Assembly: GCA_032622095.1 (NCBI GenBank)
Contig: CP136069.1
Span: 108,156,278-108,220,277, forward strand
From: Siphonodentalium dalli
Lineage: Eukaryota > Mollusca > Scaphopoda > Gadilida > Siphonodentaliidae
DNA length: 64,000 nucleotides
Direction of reading: 5' to 3'
The notes under the pieces are model-generated. The model had not been told where the DNA came from. It searched no databases and saw only the letters and a list, made by a program, of their open reading frames with translations. Position numbers and translations under genes: made by a program. Shown here in pieces: positions 20,601 through 32,469 of the stretch. Numbering within the stretch: position 1 is the stretch's first letter; each line of letters starts with the position of its first letter.

Positions 20601-22961
20601 GCTGTCGGCATTATGTGTACCACACATGGTATGGGTACACATACTAGTAAGGGGTCATCTCAAAACTACTATCGGGATCCCGATAGATTTCCCGATAGGA
20701 TATCGATAGTTATCGGGAAATTATCGGGAAATGACGCAACATTTATCGGGAAATTATCGGGAAATGACGCAACGTTTATCGGGAAATGACGAAACGTTTA
20801 TCGGGAAATGTACATAGTCTATCGGGATTCTTTCGGAGTTTAGTTTCTTTTCGGAATAACGGAATAACGTCAAGTTGTAGAGCTATTGTACAAGGATGAT
20901 CAGGGGTGGCTACAATATAAATACCCCACACACACCTGGAAATCTGCAAAATCGGGACCATGCCCAAATATGTATACAGTCGTTCCACACATATAGAGAT
21001 ACCACGCCTAATCGGCGCGGCTCCCCTAGTATAGTTTTGGAGATTTATTTAAGTCCAAGCGGTGAATAGTCAATGCAAGAGATTTGTATTTATTTGCGAC
21101 CACATAATTCACAATTAATCGTGTGATTTGGAAATAAATTGGCAGATCTCTGGGCAGTATTCATATGAGATGACGTAAATTCTATATTTAGCGCTATTCC
21201 AGGAATTGGGGTCACACCCAAATATGTATAGTAGGCCTTAATGCAAGCGGCTACTTTCACATTCTAAAAATAGAACAGATCCATCAATTGATTAAATTCT
21301 AAGATTTATTTCGGCGTTGCGGCTACTATCTTCAAAGCTTAATTGTGTTTGTAATATGTTTAAATACATCCGACTTTTAAATATGGAGGAAATAAAGAAA
21401 TACATGTATTATGGCAAATGTAATAGATTTGTATTTAATCGCGAATCGCCGACGACACAATTAATGCAAGCACAATCGAGTGCAGTCTTAACACGAGATA
21501 CGAGATGTCGTATGTTCTATTTTTAGCCCGATTCCCGGAATTGGGGTCATCAATATTTACGTTTCTGGGAACAACACACGTGGCATTGCAGAGTAATACG
21601 TCTCGATGATTTCACACAGTGAACGGATTTATAAAACAATTTCAAACATGGGACAACTCAAGCTTAAAAAAAATATCACGCCATGAATATCTACTCGGTT
21701 CTCTACCCTTTAGTCAAGAGTAGGCTATAGAAATTTGAAACATGACATATTGGGGGGGGTGTCCTGATGTACATGTAAAGTTTTAGCAACATTTAGCAGT
21801 AATATTCCATACTTTTTCATGAATCGTAATATGGTAAATAAAGAGCGTGTGAAAATATGAATGGAAAATTCCATGCAAATCTGCAGTGCAAAGGTTATAA
21901 ATACGCGAAGTAATCATAACATTTAACTGGCAATTAAATGTGTGCATGGGCTGCTTTTCATATTCTACATTAATTTCGTTTTCTGTAATTACTACTAATT
22001 ATAATGCTGCATTGATTATTTCGATAAGTTGAACATAGCCTAATTATGTTGACAGTGTCGAATTTCACGATTGCATCATCAAGGTCAAGGTAACACGATG
22101 CGATTTATTTGTAGTAGGCCTGCTCCTATATTTCGTCATTTTTTTCTTTCAAAAAGATGTCTTGCTAACTTTTATTTAGTTTACTTTCGATATTAACCCT
22201 TTACCCAACAGTAATATTACCTCCAGCCAACAGAACTTTCAGGTGACGTCAAAGTTTTTGAAGAAAAACATGTATTATTACTAAATGTTATGTGGCTCCT
22301 GATTTATGAAATTATGTTCATCTGTATGGATGGGGACTGGGAGTAAACAAAAATTCAGAGTTGTGAATCCCCCTCCCCAAGCATGATAGTATGGTGAATA
22401 TTTAGTAGGTTTTATATTTATATTTTATAACAATAAATGTAATAAACAAACGAAAGGTAAGTTTTGTTTTATCGACAGATCAATGTGACTTTCAGTTTCA
22501 ATTTCTCTGTCGGAAAACCATATCACGAAATTGGGTAATTTATTAATGTTTTAAGCCATGGCTACGTGGTGAAATGAAACATAAAATAAATCACCAAGTG
22601 GCCTATCAACTCTTGGATAGTTACGTGTAAATTCAGTTACAATTGACTGCATTATTAGTCCAAACTAGTCAACATTGTGCCATCGATTACAACGCACGTG
22701 TTTTTTTGTTTACTTCAATTTACAACGCACCGGTTTTTGACCTTGACATTGCAGTCAATACATTCGTACCGCACATATCTTGAGCAATTAATAAATTAAA
22801 CAATTCTTTCGTGCCTACATTGTATCTTACGATCGAGAAAGTGCTTTCTCTTAGTGAAATTTTGAGCAATCATATTCAATATAAAATGACAAGACAGTTC
22901 CGATAAGTAATTCGTGGTAATGCAGCACTAATCGGAATTGATTTGCGCACTTTCAATTTAA
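17647..22961 (+). repeat. Copy 2 of the 5.5-kb duplication
   Basis: Near-identical to 12022-17546, including the family A element (~17849-19101), the variant element (~19654-20643) and the start of the TIR element. It lacks the 215-bp poly-G segment. Where copy 1 stops at the gap, copy 2 continues into the rest of the TIR element. Confidence 0.95.
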
Positions 22962-24897
22962 AAATAGCCGCGTTTGTCTCGTGAACTCTTGTGTTCAAAT
23001 AAAAGTAACTAATGTTATACAATGTCATTTCTTTGATTTTTCACATCATGATATGGCCAATTTACTTGAGTATTTGGCAGTGTTAATGCGCGGAGAATAA
23101 TAATTTTATTAATCAAACAAGAGAACAAAACGGCCGATCGATGCACATTTGTGCTTTTCAGTATTTTATTATTGTTGCGCTGACGTCGGCAAGGTTCCGA
23201 TGTGTTTTCATCGTCATCAGCTGATCAATAAGTTCAATGGAAACACTCGATAAATGGTCAATTGATACTAACACTAAATCTAAGATATATTATGTTTGAA
23301 TTTGCAATGAATGTCATTTATTTATTACCGAATGGCTATTATAGTTGTAGGCATGATAGATGAGTCCCCATTGTGCGCCCCACATTCCAACACCACGTGT
23401 TCGCAGGTAAAAATTTCTGCGCTCGTTATCAGTGGGCGTTTCTTGATCTTTTTTGGCGGGAGTGTTTTTTAAAAAAAACCATTTGGATTGAATCGTGTGT
23501 CCATTCCTTTGTATTTTTAGATTACATTGTGGAGAATATACTCAAGATTATGTAATTGTCAATGCGCGCAGAATAATAATGTTATTAATCAAACGAGAGA
23601 ACAAAACGGCCGATGCACATTAAATTTGTGCTACAGTATTTTATCATTGCTGCTATGACGTCGACAAGGTTCCTAGATTTTTTCATCGTCATCAGCTGAT
23701 CAATAAGTTCAATGACAACATTCGATAAATGGTCAATTGATACTAATACTAAATCTAAGATATATTCTGTTTGAATTTGCAATGAATGTCATTTATGAAT
23801 TACCGAATGGGTAATAGATATAGCCATGATAAAATGAGTCCCCATTGTGCGCCCCAATTTCCAACAACACGTGTTTACTGTAGGTACATATTTTTTGCGC
23901 ACGTCATCAGTGGGGGTTTCTTAGCGGGAGTGTTTTTTAAATAAACAATTTTGATTGAATCATGTGTCCATTCCTTTGTATTTTTCGATTATAGTGTGGA
24001 GAATATACTCAAGATTATGTATTTGCCAATGCGCTTTAACAACACAATTTATTTGGGTACTAATCCAGGCAATCCCCGTGCCAACAATATTGGGCTGAAT
24101 TGGCGTGATGTTGGGACGTGTAACTGAAGAGAAAATCGAAAATGTTGTCGAACTTTTCGATCAAAACTTTATTTAATTCTCAAAATTGCTCGCTCAGTGT
24201 ATTAAAATAAAATATTATTCATATGATCTTGTGATGAATGAGGGAAAAAATCAAATCAAATGACAGTTTTATTTGAGAACATTTCTAGGGTCAAAAGAGT
24301 TTTATCAAATATATATTTCAATTTTTTATCACGTTCACTTTGGAACAGTCTATTGCTAGTGTTGAAGGGATACTACCTGTATGAAACCATTTCTTTTTAT
24401 GTTTCCTTCAGAGCGTTTCTAGGAGATATGTGCTGTATGAATAATATGCAAAAAGAATTCAATGGACAATTTAATAACTTGGAATCAAAACTTGAAACGT
24501 GTAGAGTTTTAATTCTTTTAAACAAGCTTCCACCCCAATAAAAATATGCTTACGAAGGAGGCTGTGGACGAATCCAAAAGTAATGACAACAAATAGGACC
24601 AGAAACAACATGCTCGATTCGTCGATTATCAAAACAGACATAGGCCTAATTGTTCTTGAAATAAATGGGTAAATTATCTGAAAGTTGGTAATACGCTACG
24701 TTACTTTCGGAAAGTTTTCGGGAAATTTTCGGGAAATCAGCGCGTTATCGGAATATTTAGATGCGGTATCGGAATATTTTCGGGAAATGGTGACCGCTCT
24801 ATCGGAATCTATCGGGAAATTTAGAAGATAGTTTTGAGTTATCGGAATCCTATCGGGATATCTATCGGGATCCCGATAGTAGTTTTGAGATGACCCC
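20651..24897 (+). mobile_element. 4.25-kb TIR element with TAA target duplication
   Basis: Left end GGGGTCATCTCAAAACTACT then ATCGGGATCCCGATAGAT; the right end is its inverted copy, with the outer ~45 bp nearly perfect. TAA flanks both ends (20648-20650 and 24898-24900). TATCGGGA-type motifs are dense within ~200 bp of both ends, as expected for transposase binding sites. The inside holds no transposase, so it is non-autonomous. The 3-bp TAA duplication points to PIF/Harbinger-like mobilisation but the superfamily is uncertain. A 93-codon ORF at 24260-24541 is unrecognised. Confidence 0.8.
23088..24035 (+). repeat. Two-unit tandem repeat, 476-bp period
   Basis: GAATAATAAT...AATCAAAC and CATCGTCATCAGCTGATCAA, GAGAATATACTCAAGATTAT recur 476 bp apart. 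The inverted paralogue at 57140-60242 holds only one unit, so the duplication arose in one of the two lineages. Confidence 0.85.
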
Positions 24898-24900
24898 TAA

Positions 24901-25030
24901 TAAAAGTGTCAATGAGACTAGCTCCACTTGGATGGGGGGTAATTTCATGTGTTACAGTCAATGAAGCGATTAGGAATGTGGAAAGTTGAAATATCTATGA
25001 AATACTGTCTACATGAAGAGATATTCATAA
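24901..25030. other. Intronic DNA between element and array
   Basis: Short stretch with no feature supported. Confidence 0.4.
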
Positions 25031-26860
25031 AGAACCATCAAAGATGGCTGCTGGCGGCCATGTTATCCAATTAAATTTGGAAAAAAATTGATAGCTCCCA
25101 TCTAGTGGTCACCCGAATATCAATATGAAGTTTGGAGACAATCGGATGAGGGACTTGGTCTGTAGGTTATGCCAAAGTATTTAGTCATGCAAAGAGTAAA
25201 ATCCAATATGGCCACTGGCGGCCATGTTTTTCAACAAAATTCAGAAAAATTTGATGATTGTTCCCCTCTAATGGTCACCAAAAAAAACCATATGAAGTTT
25301 GGAGATGCCAAAAAAAAATAAAACATTTGGTGATGTTCAGATGAGGGATGTGGTCAGACCTGTTTACTTTCAAAATTGGAAATAGGGAGATTTGTCCTCA
25401 GAAATAGGAGATTTAGTGAAAAAATGTCAGTATCATGGAAAAAACTTTTTCATTTAAATGTCATATAGACTTTTGTTGCATTTGGTTTGCATCTGCCATA
25501 ATTAACGGCCTTGACACTGAGAGTCTCCAAGTCTAAAATCAATGAATCATTGGGAATAAAATTACGATTTTCCGGTTATGGATCACGTTTTATTTCGAAC
25601 AAGGCAATACAACTATTAAAACTATATTTGCACACTATAAAATGGTGCTCTCGGATAATTTTGTCGCCAAATATATTCAGTAACATCAGGTAACATTGGT
25701 GAATTTAAAGAGAGTACGCATTGACAGAATTGTTTCAGGTCCGCTCGATTCGCGTTCTGTTATTGCATATAAAAAACACGGAACACCACAAAGAGGGAAA
25801 CGGAACTTTCACCGACACAAAAGGAAACAAAAAGTTTAAATCGGCAATATAATAATTTGAGTCGGCGGTTTTAAATCAGTCGGTCGGGACGAGCAGAAAT
25901 CAACACTTTATTAAGTGTGGCCAAAAAGGAAGGCTTCTTGTTGTTTGATATATTATAATCCTTGTCTGGACATTGAAGACCGCATTTACTTACTCAACGC
26001 TGTTAAACAAAAGAGTCGACATTGTGTTTTTGTCACTTTTTGACTTGCAGGTGATATATTCCTAATTTATTTTATTTTCATCTTTTGAATCAGGAGATTT
26101 TCGTTTCCCGATCGGGAGCACAGAAGAAATGACACAAAATCGGGAGACTCCCGCCAAAATTGGGAAGTAAACAGGTCTGGGTGTGTCTGTTTGGTGTACC
26201 AAAGGATTTAGTTATGCAAAGAGTAAAATCCAAGATGGCTGCTGGCGACCATGTTTTTAAACGAAAATAGTTAAAATTTGATAGCTCCCATCTATGGGAG
26301 ATCTTAAACATGCCGGTAAATTTACAAAACAATTCTACAATAAATGCGGCCTGTACAAAGAGTAAATTTCAAGATGACCGCTGTCGGCCATGTTTTTCAA
26401 CACAGTTCAGAAAAATTAGATGCCTCCCATCTAGACGTCCCGAAGATCCATATAAAGTTTGGTTATGATCAGATGAGGAATGTGGTGTGTAGGTTGTGCC
26501 AAAGAATTTAGTCACGGAAAGAGTAAAATTCAAGATGACTGCTGGCGGCCATTTTTTTTATATAAAACAAAATTGGTCAAATTTGATAGCTCCCATCTGG
26601 AGGTGATTCTAAACATGCCTGTAAATTTTGATAAGAATGCTCCAATAAATGCGGGCAGCTAGGTATGCCGATGGATTCAAATATGAAATCTAAGATGGCT
26701 ACTGGCGGTGATGTTTTTTAACAAGTTTCGGTCAAAATAGGAGGATCCCATCTAGAGGTCTGACTCTCCGAATATCCATTTGAAGTTTGGTGAGAGACGT
26801 GACCTGTAGGGTGTGCTAACGCAAATTGCCAACCCATGGCAATAGCTTTTGAGCTAAAAA
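25031..26860 (+). repeat. Array of AAGATGGCYGCTGGCGGCC modules
   Basis: Modules with AAGAGTAAAATCCAAGATGG, CTGGCGGCCATGTTTT, GATAGCTCCCATCTAG, GAAGTTTGG and CAGATGAGGGATGTGG(TC) recur around 25035, 25195, 26220, 26360, 26520 and 26690, interrupted by the element at 25355-26179. ATGGCYGCTGGCGGCCAT is itself palindromic. Related modules are at 54370-54430 and 61140-61440. Confidence 0.85.
25355..26179. mobile_element. hAT-like non-autonomous element inside the array
   Basis: Ends CAGACCTGTTTACTT... and ...AAGTAAACAGGTCTG form TIRs. The 8-bp flanks GATGTGGT and GGTGTGTC align with the array's own GATGTGGTC site, so the 8-bp duplication is recognisable though decayed. CAG...CTG ends plus 8 bp suggest hAT. 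Sub-terminal GGGAGA(TTTG/CTCCCG) motifs occur at both ends. No transposase ORF in 825 bp. Confidence 0.65.
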
Positions 26861-26868
26861 TTTTCAAT

Positions 26869-26882
26869 GGGGGGGGGGGGGG
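26869..26882 (+). repeat. 14-nt G run
   Basis: Short G homopolymer just before a remnant of the GGCCAAAA-type MITE (26890-26945, ...CAATGCGGCAGGGCC... TTTGTTTGGGCCTAA). Confidence 0.8.
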
Positions 26883-27033
26883 AGTTGAAATCCAATGCGG
26901 CAGGGCCCATGAAACAAAACATTAATTTGTTTGGGCCTAAAATGCTAAATTTGTCTGGCTTAACTACCCTTTGATTGAACACATTATTCTACCCATGTGT
27001 TTTAAGTAGTATTAACAACTTATAATAACTTAC

Positions 27034-27156
27034 CTCAATAGGCTTGAATGGATCATATTCATACCACTTCCAAAGACAAAGTTGGCCAAATGAATTGATG
27101 GCAACAAGTGCAGAATGCATTGCAGCTATCTGAGTGAATTTTGCACAGTTCCCTTC
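27034..27156 (-). CDS. UBR5: UBR5 exon: RCC1-like propeller strand (QLCLWKW)
   Basis: 123 bp, 41 codons, phase 0 at both ends. On the minus strand the acceptor is ATTATTTTTCAG before GAAGGG and the donor is ATTGAG|GTAAGT. The product starts EGNCAKFTQIAAMHSALVAI and continues NSFGQLCLWKW, then a DPFKPIE end. It corresponds to the KFxxIxAxxSELxAVSxxGxLYQWKW repeat at the start of the RCC1-like beta-propeller of UBR5/hyd. It joins in frame to the exons on either side. Confidence 0.93.
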
Positions 27157-27990
27157 CTGAAAAATAATTAAAGTAAAATAACAAGACAATCAATAGCTGT
27201 TGAGACTAGTGTTGAAACGTCTAGGGTATTTTGTAGTCGACTTGTCAGTGGCCCTTAGTCGACTACTAGTCGACACCTACTATATATATAGAACGATCAA
27301 AAACTGGAAGTATTTTCTTAGACATCGATGATCTGCCCATTTCACAGCTGTTTGTCATCATAAATTTATTAAAACATGCATATTTATCATTATATTTATC
27401 AATGTTGACAGACTATAGTGACAGGTAAGTATCATGAACATCACTCATATAATATAATATTGGGTAAAACTTCAGCATTGAAGTTATGTTCGCAAGTAAT
27501 CCCGACAAAGTGACGGTCATAAAATACTATAGAGAGACTTCGAAACCGCTAGATGAAACAAGCTTCCTAACTTCCGGCACATGCGCAGTCTATTTTTCGT
27601 CCGATAATATCACAACTATAACATTTTACGCAATGTTCAGCAAGCTATACCATGTAACCGGTGGTCTACTTTAGAGGTGTGTGGTTGTATGACATTGAGT
27701 CAATGACTTGATTAAACATCTGACTGATCAATATATTGGAATAACCCAGTACAAAACAAATATAATAAAAGGTCGGCCAACCATAGTGTCCCCCGACAAC
27801 GTGGCAAGTCGATGAAATTAAAAAAAATGTCGAAAGGGTTAATAATTCCGTAAAAAAATAATTTTTCCGTCATCTATATACATGTTGCACATCTGCAATA
27901 TGTGGGTAACAATACTCTGAAGTTTGAAATATCTACGATCAAAACTGTAGAAGGAGTTGATTACTACACCATGAAGGTACCCTCATATAG
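27157..27990. other. UBR5 intron; hAT-like end remnant and plain DNA
   Basis: Near 27217-27295 there is a cluster of AGTCGAC motifs (GTCGACTACTAGTCGAC) as found near hAT ends, without a matching second end. The rest shows no gene or repeat I can name. Confidence 0.35.
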
Positions 27991-28425
27991 AAAATTATAA
28001 AAAAGAAATTTCAAAGTCGAAAGGCCCATAACTCTGGGGAAAATCATTGGATCAAACTCAAATTCGAACTTGACCTGTCTTTTGATATGAACGACCCACA
28101 AAAAACAGAATTTCCAATTAAACAATCCAAACTTGAGTTATCATCCGGAAACCAAATAAAAAAACAGAAAAATTGAATTTTCTAAGTCGAAAAGCCCATA
28201 ACTCTGAGAAAAATCATCGGATCAACTCAAATTTGAACTTTACCTGTATCTTGATATTACTGATCCACATAAAAATGGTATTTGCAATTAAAGGATGCAA
28301 ACTTGAGATATCATCCGGAAACCGAAAAAGTGAGAAATTTTCTAAGTAAAATAAAATTGAAACGAGAGGCCGATCACGATCGGCAGATGTTTAACCCATA
28401 CCTTGGCGATAGCGATTAGCTATTT
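27991..28425 (+). repeat. Diverged modules followed by a family A 5' end
   Basis: Two to three ATAACTCTGRGRAAAATCAT / ATCCGGAAACC modules (27995-28340), then AAACGAGAGG + GCCGATCACGATCGGC + AGATGTTTAACCCATACC at 28361-28401. No 3' end of that copy is visible. Confidence 0.75.
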
Positions 28426-29292
28426 TTATAAATTTTATAAATCCTTACATCAACCTTTTCATGAGTGCTAAAGTTTCAACAATTCACACTTAATATAGTG
28501 ATCATGTGAAAAATATTTAGTTATCACATTGTGTCAACAGGATTGGCGGAGGATGTTAATATTTTTAAGCAAATAAACCAAATGACCCTCACTATGCAGG
28601 TTAGGGGTGTGTTCTTGTCAACTATGCCAAGAACTACATGTATAAACATAGTCAATGGAAATATTTGAGTTATCAAATCAGATAGAATAGGGTTAATCTT
28701 ACCCAAACTAATGAACTGATAAACACAAAATAGTCTATACAAAGCATGTCATTGGATTTAGAAACCCATACAATAAGTCAGTCTCAAGAATACCAGCACC
28801 ATTAATATTACCCTGGAGCCCAAATGCAACTGAGGGAATTTCAAAATAAGACATTTCCTCTAATGATAAATATATAATTGGTGATTTATTGAAACCCTTA
28901 CTGAACCTGGATCAAAGTGAAAGGGATAATATTATATCTGTCAATCGCATAATATGTGTCTATGGAATGGTTTAATTTTAATCCCAAATCCATGCAAATC
29001 AAAAGTGGATCACCATCAACCTGGACATAATATAGGAGAATGATCAAACGAAAAGCTTCAAAACCATATGATGTGTGGAGAGGGTTAATCATTTGCAATG
29101 ACATCACATCATGGAACTGAGGAATGTGTGGATTAATTTTTGTCTAAGATAAGACAACAGTGTGTGTAGACAACAATGTCTGTAAAACATCCCTACAAAT
29201 TAAGTAACAATGGACTATTCCAATTTAATATTTTAGAATAGGTGTCCTATAGTGTTTACATAAACTTTAGTAATGAACCTGTTTCAGCAAAG
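28426..29292. other. Degenerate modules, otherwise plain intron
   Basis: Faint echoes of family A inner modules (AACCAAATGACC..., ATGCAGGTTAGGGGTGTG at 28600). No exon seen. Confidence 0.4.
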
Positions 29293-30905
29293 TAGTCGGT
29301 CTCAGAAACACGCTCCGTAGGGAAATAGTGTTCACTTTATATTGAGAATGGTTTCTAGGGTACTTTTCAATGAGGAATTTCATGGTGCTGGCTGATTTTT
29401 GAAAAAAGGTGCCCAAGTTAGGGTTTTAGGGGTCTGAACCCCAATTTCGAGTTTCAGCCCTTTTTTCTCAGATTTCACACCAATAAATAATATTTGTTAG
29501 TTCAATTCACTTAAATGTAGTAAGCAGACATTATTGCTCATCATATTCCAGCGAAATTTTTGTAAAAAGAACCAAAATTAGGGTTTTAACAGCCTGAACC
29601 CCAATTTTGGGGTTCAGCTCTTATTCCCCAGATTGTATGCCTAAAAATATATTTGATTCCCCCAATAAGTTTAATTTACTATGCAATAATATTGATACTC
29701 TTTGTACCATTTTTAAAAATAGTTTTAAGATCTAAAATCAGGGTTTCAGGGGCCTGAACCCCAATTTTGGGTTTCAAACTTTTTGGTCAAAATTTGACAT
29801 CCTAGATAAATAATTTTTCTGTCTCTTTCACTTCAATTTAGTAGTAATTATCATTTCTAGTGTTGGTGCTGATAGGATATTGCCCATATTGTCACAAAAT
29901 TAGGGTTTATGGGTCTGAATCCCCAATATTGAGGGTCTGAACCCCAATTTTGATGTTCTGCCCAAAAAACCCTAAATTGTGGGCCAGTTTTTCAGAATTG
30001 GCACTTTCTTCCAACTTATAATCCAAGCTACAGCTATCCTGTCCCAATTATTTGAATAAATTATATCCATTTAACACCCAAAAATGTATAATAAAGATAT
30101 AGAAAGCTCATTTTCTTTAAGATATTTGATAAATTGGCTTGTGTAAATCTTCAATACGATAGATACAACGACTAATCAAGTAATTTCCAATTCAGGAAAC
30201 TATGGTCCATCATATCTGGTTATTCCTAATTTTTGTTTAGCATTGTTCCGCTTCCTATTACATGTGTTTTGAATTATGGTCAACTTTGAAAAGTTCCAGA
30301 AGCACAAATTTTGAAAACTGAAAATCAATCTGGAGTTACAAATATGGAAGGTGAGTAAAATATGGCATTGAAACAATCAATTGTTATGTTAATATATACA
30401 TTGGGAGTGTTTATTTGATTAAATGAGTCCAAACAAAATATTGAAATACAATTTGAGCTTTTTTCATAGTATGTGCATGCATGTACATCTACAAGGTCAA
30501 TGTTAGAGAAATATTTTTCACAAATAATTTTGTGACATATCATGATTTAAGCAAATGTTCATTTTTCTAAACACTACTCTAACAATTTAAGCGGAGAAAA
30601 TTTTAATTCAAATGACTATGGCTTACTTAACCCTTATCTGTTGAAAAAAGTATGGAAAGCTATTTCGTTGATAATTAAATTAATTTAGTAATATTTAACT
30701 CAAGATTAACTCTTTCAAGATGGGAGCTGCGCAGGTGCATCATTAAGAACCATGTGCCAGTGCTTTCAGTGCTTTATCTTATCTATGTGAATTGCCCATA
30801 CATTGGCACAGGGTTTTCAGGAAGCTCCAGTCATGAAAGGGTTAAGCAAAATTAATATCTGTAATGTTTCCAACTCTAATCTTCTGACTATTCTTCTAAT
30901 TTCAG

Positions 30906-31457
30906 ATGCTGATAAGTCACCAGTGGTGGAAGATGAGAGTCACCAAGATAGTGCAGATGTTCAAAGCACTGATGATTACTTACCGGAACCAAAATTCACA
31001 GCGACACATGTTGCTCATGGCAGGGTGATGTGCCAGATATGTTTCACTGGTTGTGACAAAAAAAAACAGTAAGATGGCAGGATTTCAGAAGATTACTGAC
31101 AATGACAAATTTGAAAGTTTTGCCGAACAATGGAAGAGTGTTATTCATTCATACAATAAAGTTCATGAAATAGTGAATTGGACAGATCAGAGAGAAAAAT
31201 GGGCTCATAAACAGTGCAAGTCCTTCTTTTTCAAAGAAGCTCACATAAAGTCACAACATAAAATACTATCGCCTCCACAATCATCTCCGAAAGTTAACCA
31301 AATCCAGGACAAACTAAATTCAAATGATTCTGTTTCATCACCCACGGTTCGACACAGTTCTAGGAGAGTTCTAAAGTACACATCATCATGGAAGAATGAG
31401 GAGAAGAAGAGTTGCATTATATATGTAATAAGGACATATACACCAAAGGAAGACTAA
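30906..31457 (+). pseudogene. Unknown ORF in the palindrome, one frameshift at an A9 run
   Basis: A good polypyrimidine/acceptor (TATTCTTCTAATTTCAG) precedes ATGCTGATAAGTC. The frame runs through an acidic, serine-rich start to RVMCQICFTGCDKK, then hits a stop after nine A (31058-31066). One base of slippage leads into a second open frame ending at the TAA near 31457, with NWTDQREKWAHKQCKSFFFK and a serine/proline-rich tail. The Cys/His spacing (CxxC...C, later HKQC) suggests a small zinc-binding module as in some transposon-associated proteins. I do not recognise the family. Indel could be real decay or a homopolymer error. Confidence 0.4.
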
Positions 31458-31991
31458 TTCTTTCAATGTAGTCTCAACTTTCTGTGTTATTGTAATTGTT
31501 TGTACAGGAATTAGTCTTCCTTTGGTGTATATGTCCTTATTACATATACTAGTAATGCAACTCTTCTTCTCCTCATTCTTTCATGATGATGTGTACTTTA
31601 TAACTCTCCTAGCACTGCGTCAAACCATGGATGATGAAACAGAATCATTTTAATTTAGTTTGTCCTTGAAAGAGTTAATCTTGAGTTAAATATTACTAAA
31701 TTAATTTAATTATTAACGAAATAGCTTTCCATACTTTTTTCAACAGATAAGGGTTAAGTAAGCCATAGTCATTTGAATTAAAATTTTCTCCACTTAAATT
31801 GTTAGAGTAGGGTTTAGAAAAATGAACATTTGCTTAAATCATGATATGTCACAAAATTATTTGTGAAAAATATTTCTCTAACATTGACCTTGTAGATGTA
31901 CATGCACATACTATGAAAAAAGCTCAAATTGTATCTCAATATTTTGTTTGGACTCATTTCATCAAATAAACACTCCCAATGTATATATTAA

Positions 31992-32469
31992 AGGTACTCA
32001 ATCCGATAAAACTCCTCTCAATTACTATTTCAATGGCTTCGGGGGTCAAAAATATTTGATTCGAGTCGAGGAAGTCACCCATCAAAGCTCAGATTTGTTA
32101 GATATCGATTTTAGAAATCTATTATTTTTCATTATCGGGAATACTATCTGGCCCAGAACTCAGTAAAAATTACGTTAAAATTACCACTTGATTTTAGAGT
32201 TATCCATCCTTGTCTGTTTGAATAGAGTTTTGGCTAAAATCTCGAGCAGGTTACCAAATTGACGGCAGTTATTAGTACTCATCTCGGGCAGTTAACAAAT
32301 TTCAAAAATCAATATCTAATAACTCTGAGATTTGTTTGATGGGTTCCTCGACTCGAATCAAATATTTTTTACCCCCAAAGCCAAAGAAATAGTAATATAG
32401 GACCCTCTGATCGGATTGTTGTTGTTGGAATCTGTTGAGATGGGGACCCTCTTTACGGATTGAGTACCT
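31992..32469. mobile_element. 478-bp MITE with TTAA target duplication
   Basis: Ends AGGTACTCAATCCG / TTACGGATTGAGTACCT, with longer inner inverted stretches (ATTTGATTCGAGTCGAGGAA / TTCCTCGACTCGAATCAAAT). TTAA flanks both ends (31988-31991, 32470-32473). The opposite arm of the palindrome preserves the empty site with a single TTAA at 30389-30392. TTAA specificity is typical of piggyBac and Kolobok families. Confidence 0.88.

Noticed and set aside
24260-24541. 93-codon ORF in the TIR element as a candidate transposase
   Set aside because: Too short, no DDE or zinc-binding motif; its inverted paralogue near 57140-57230 does not preserve it.
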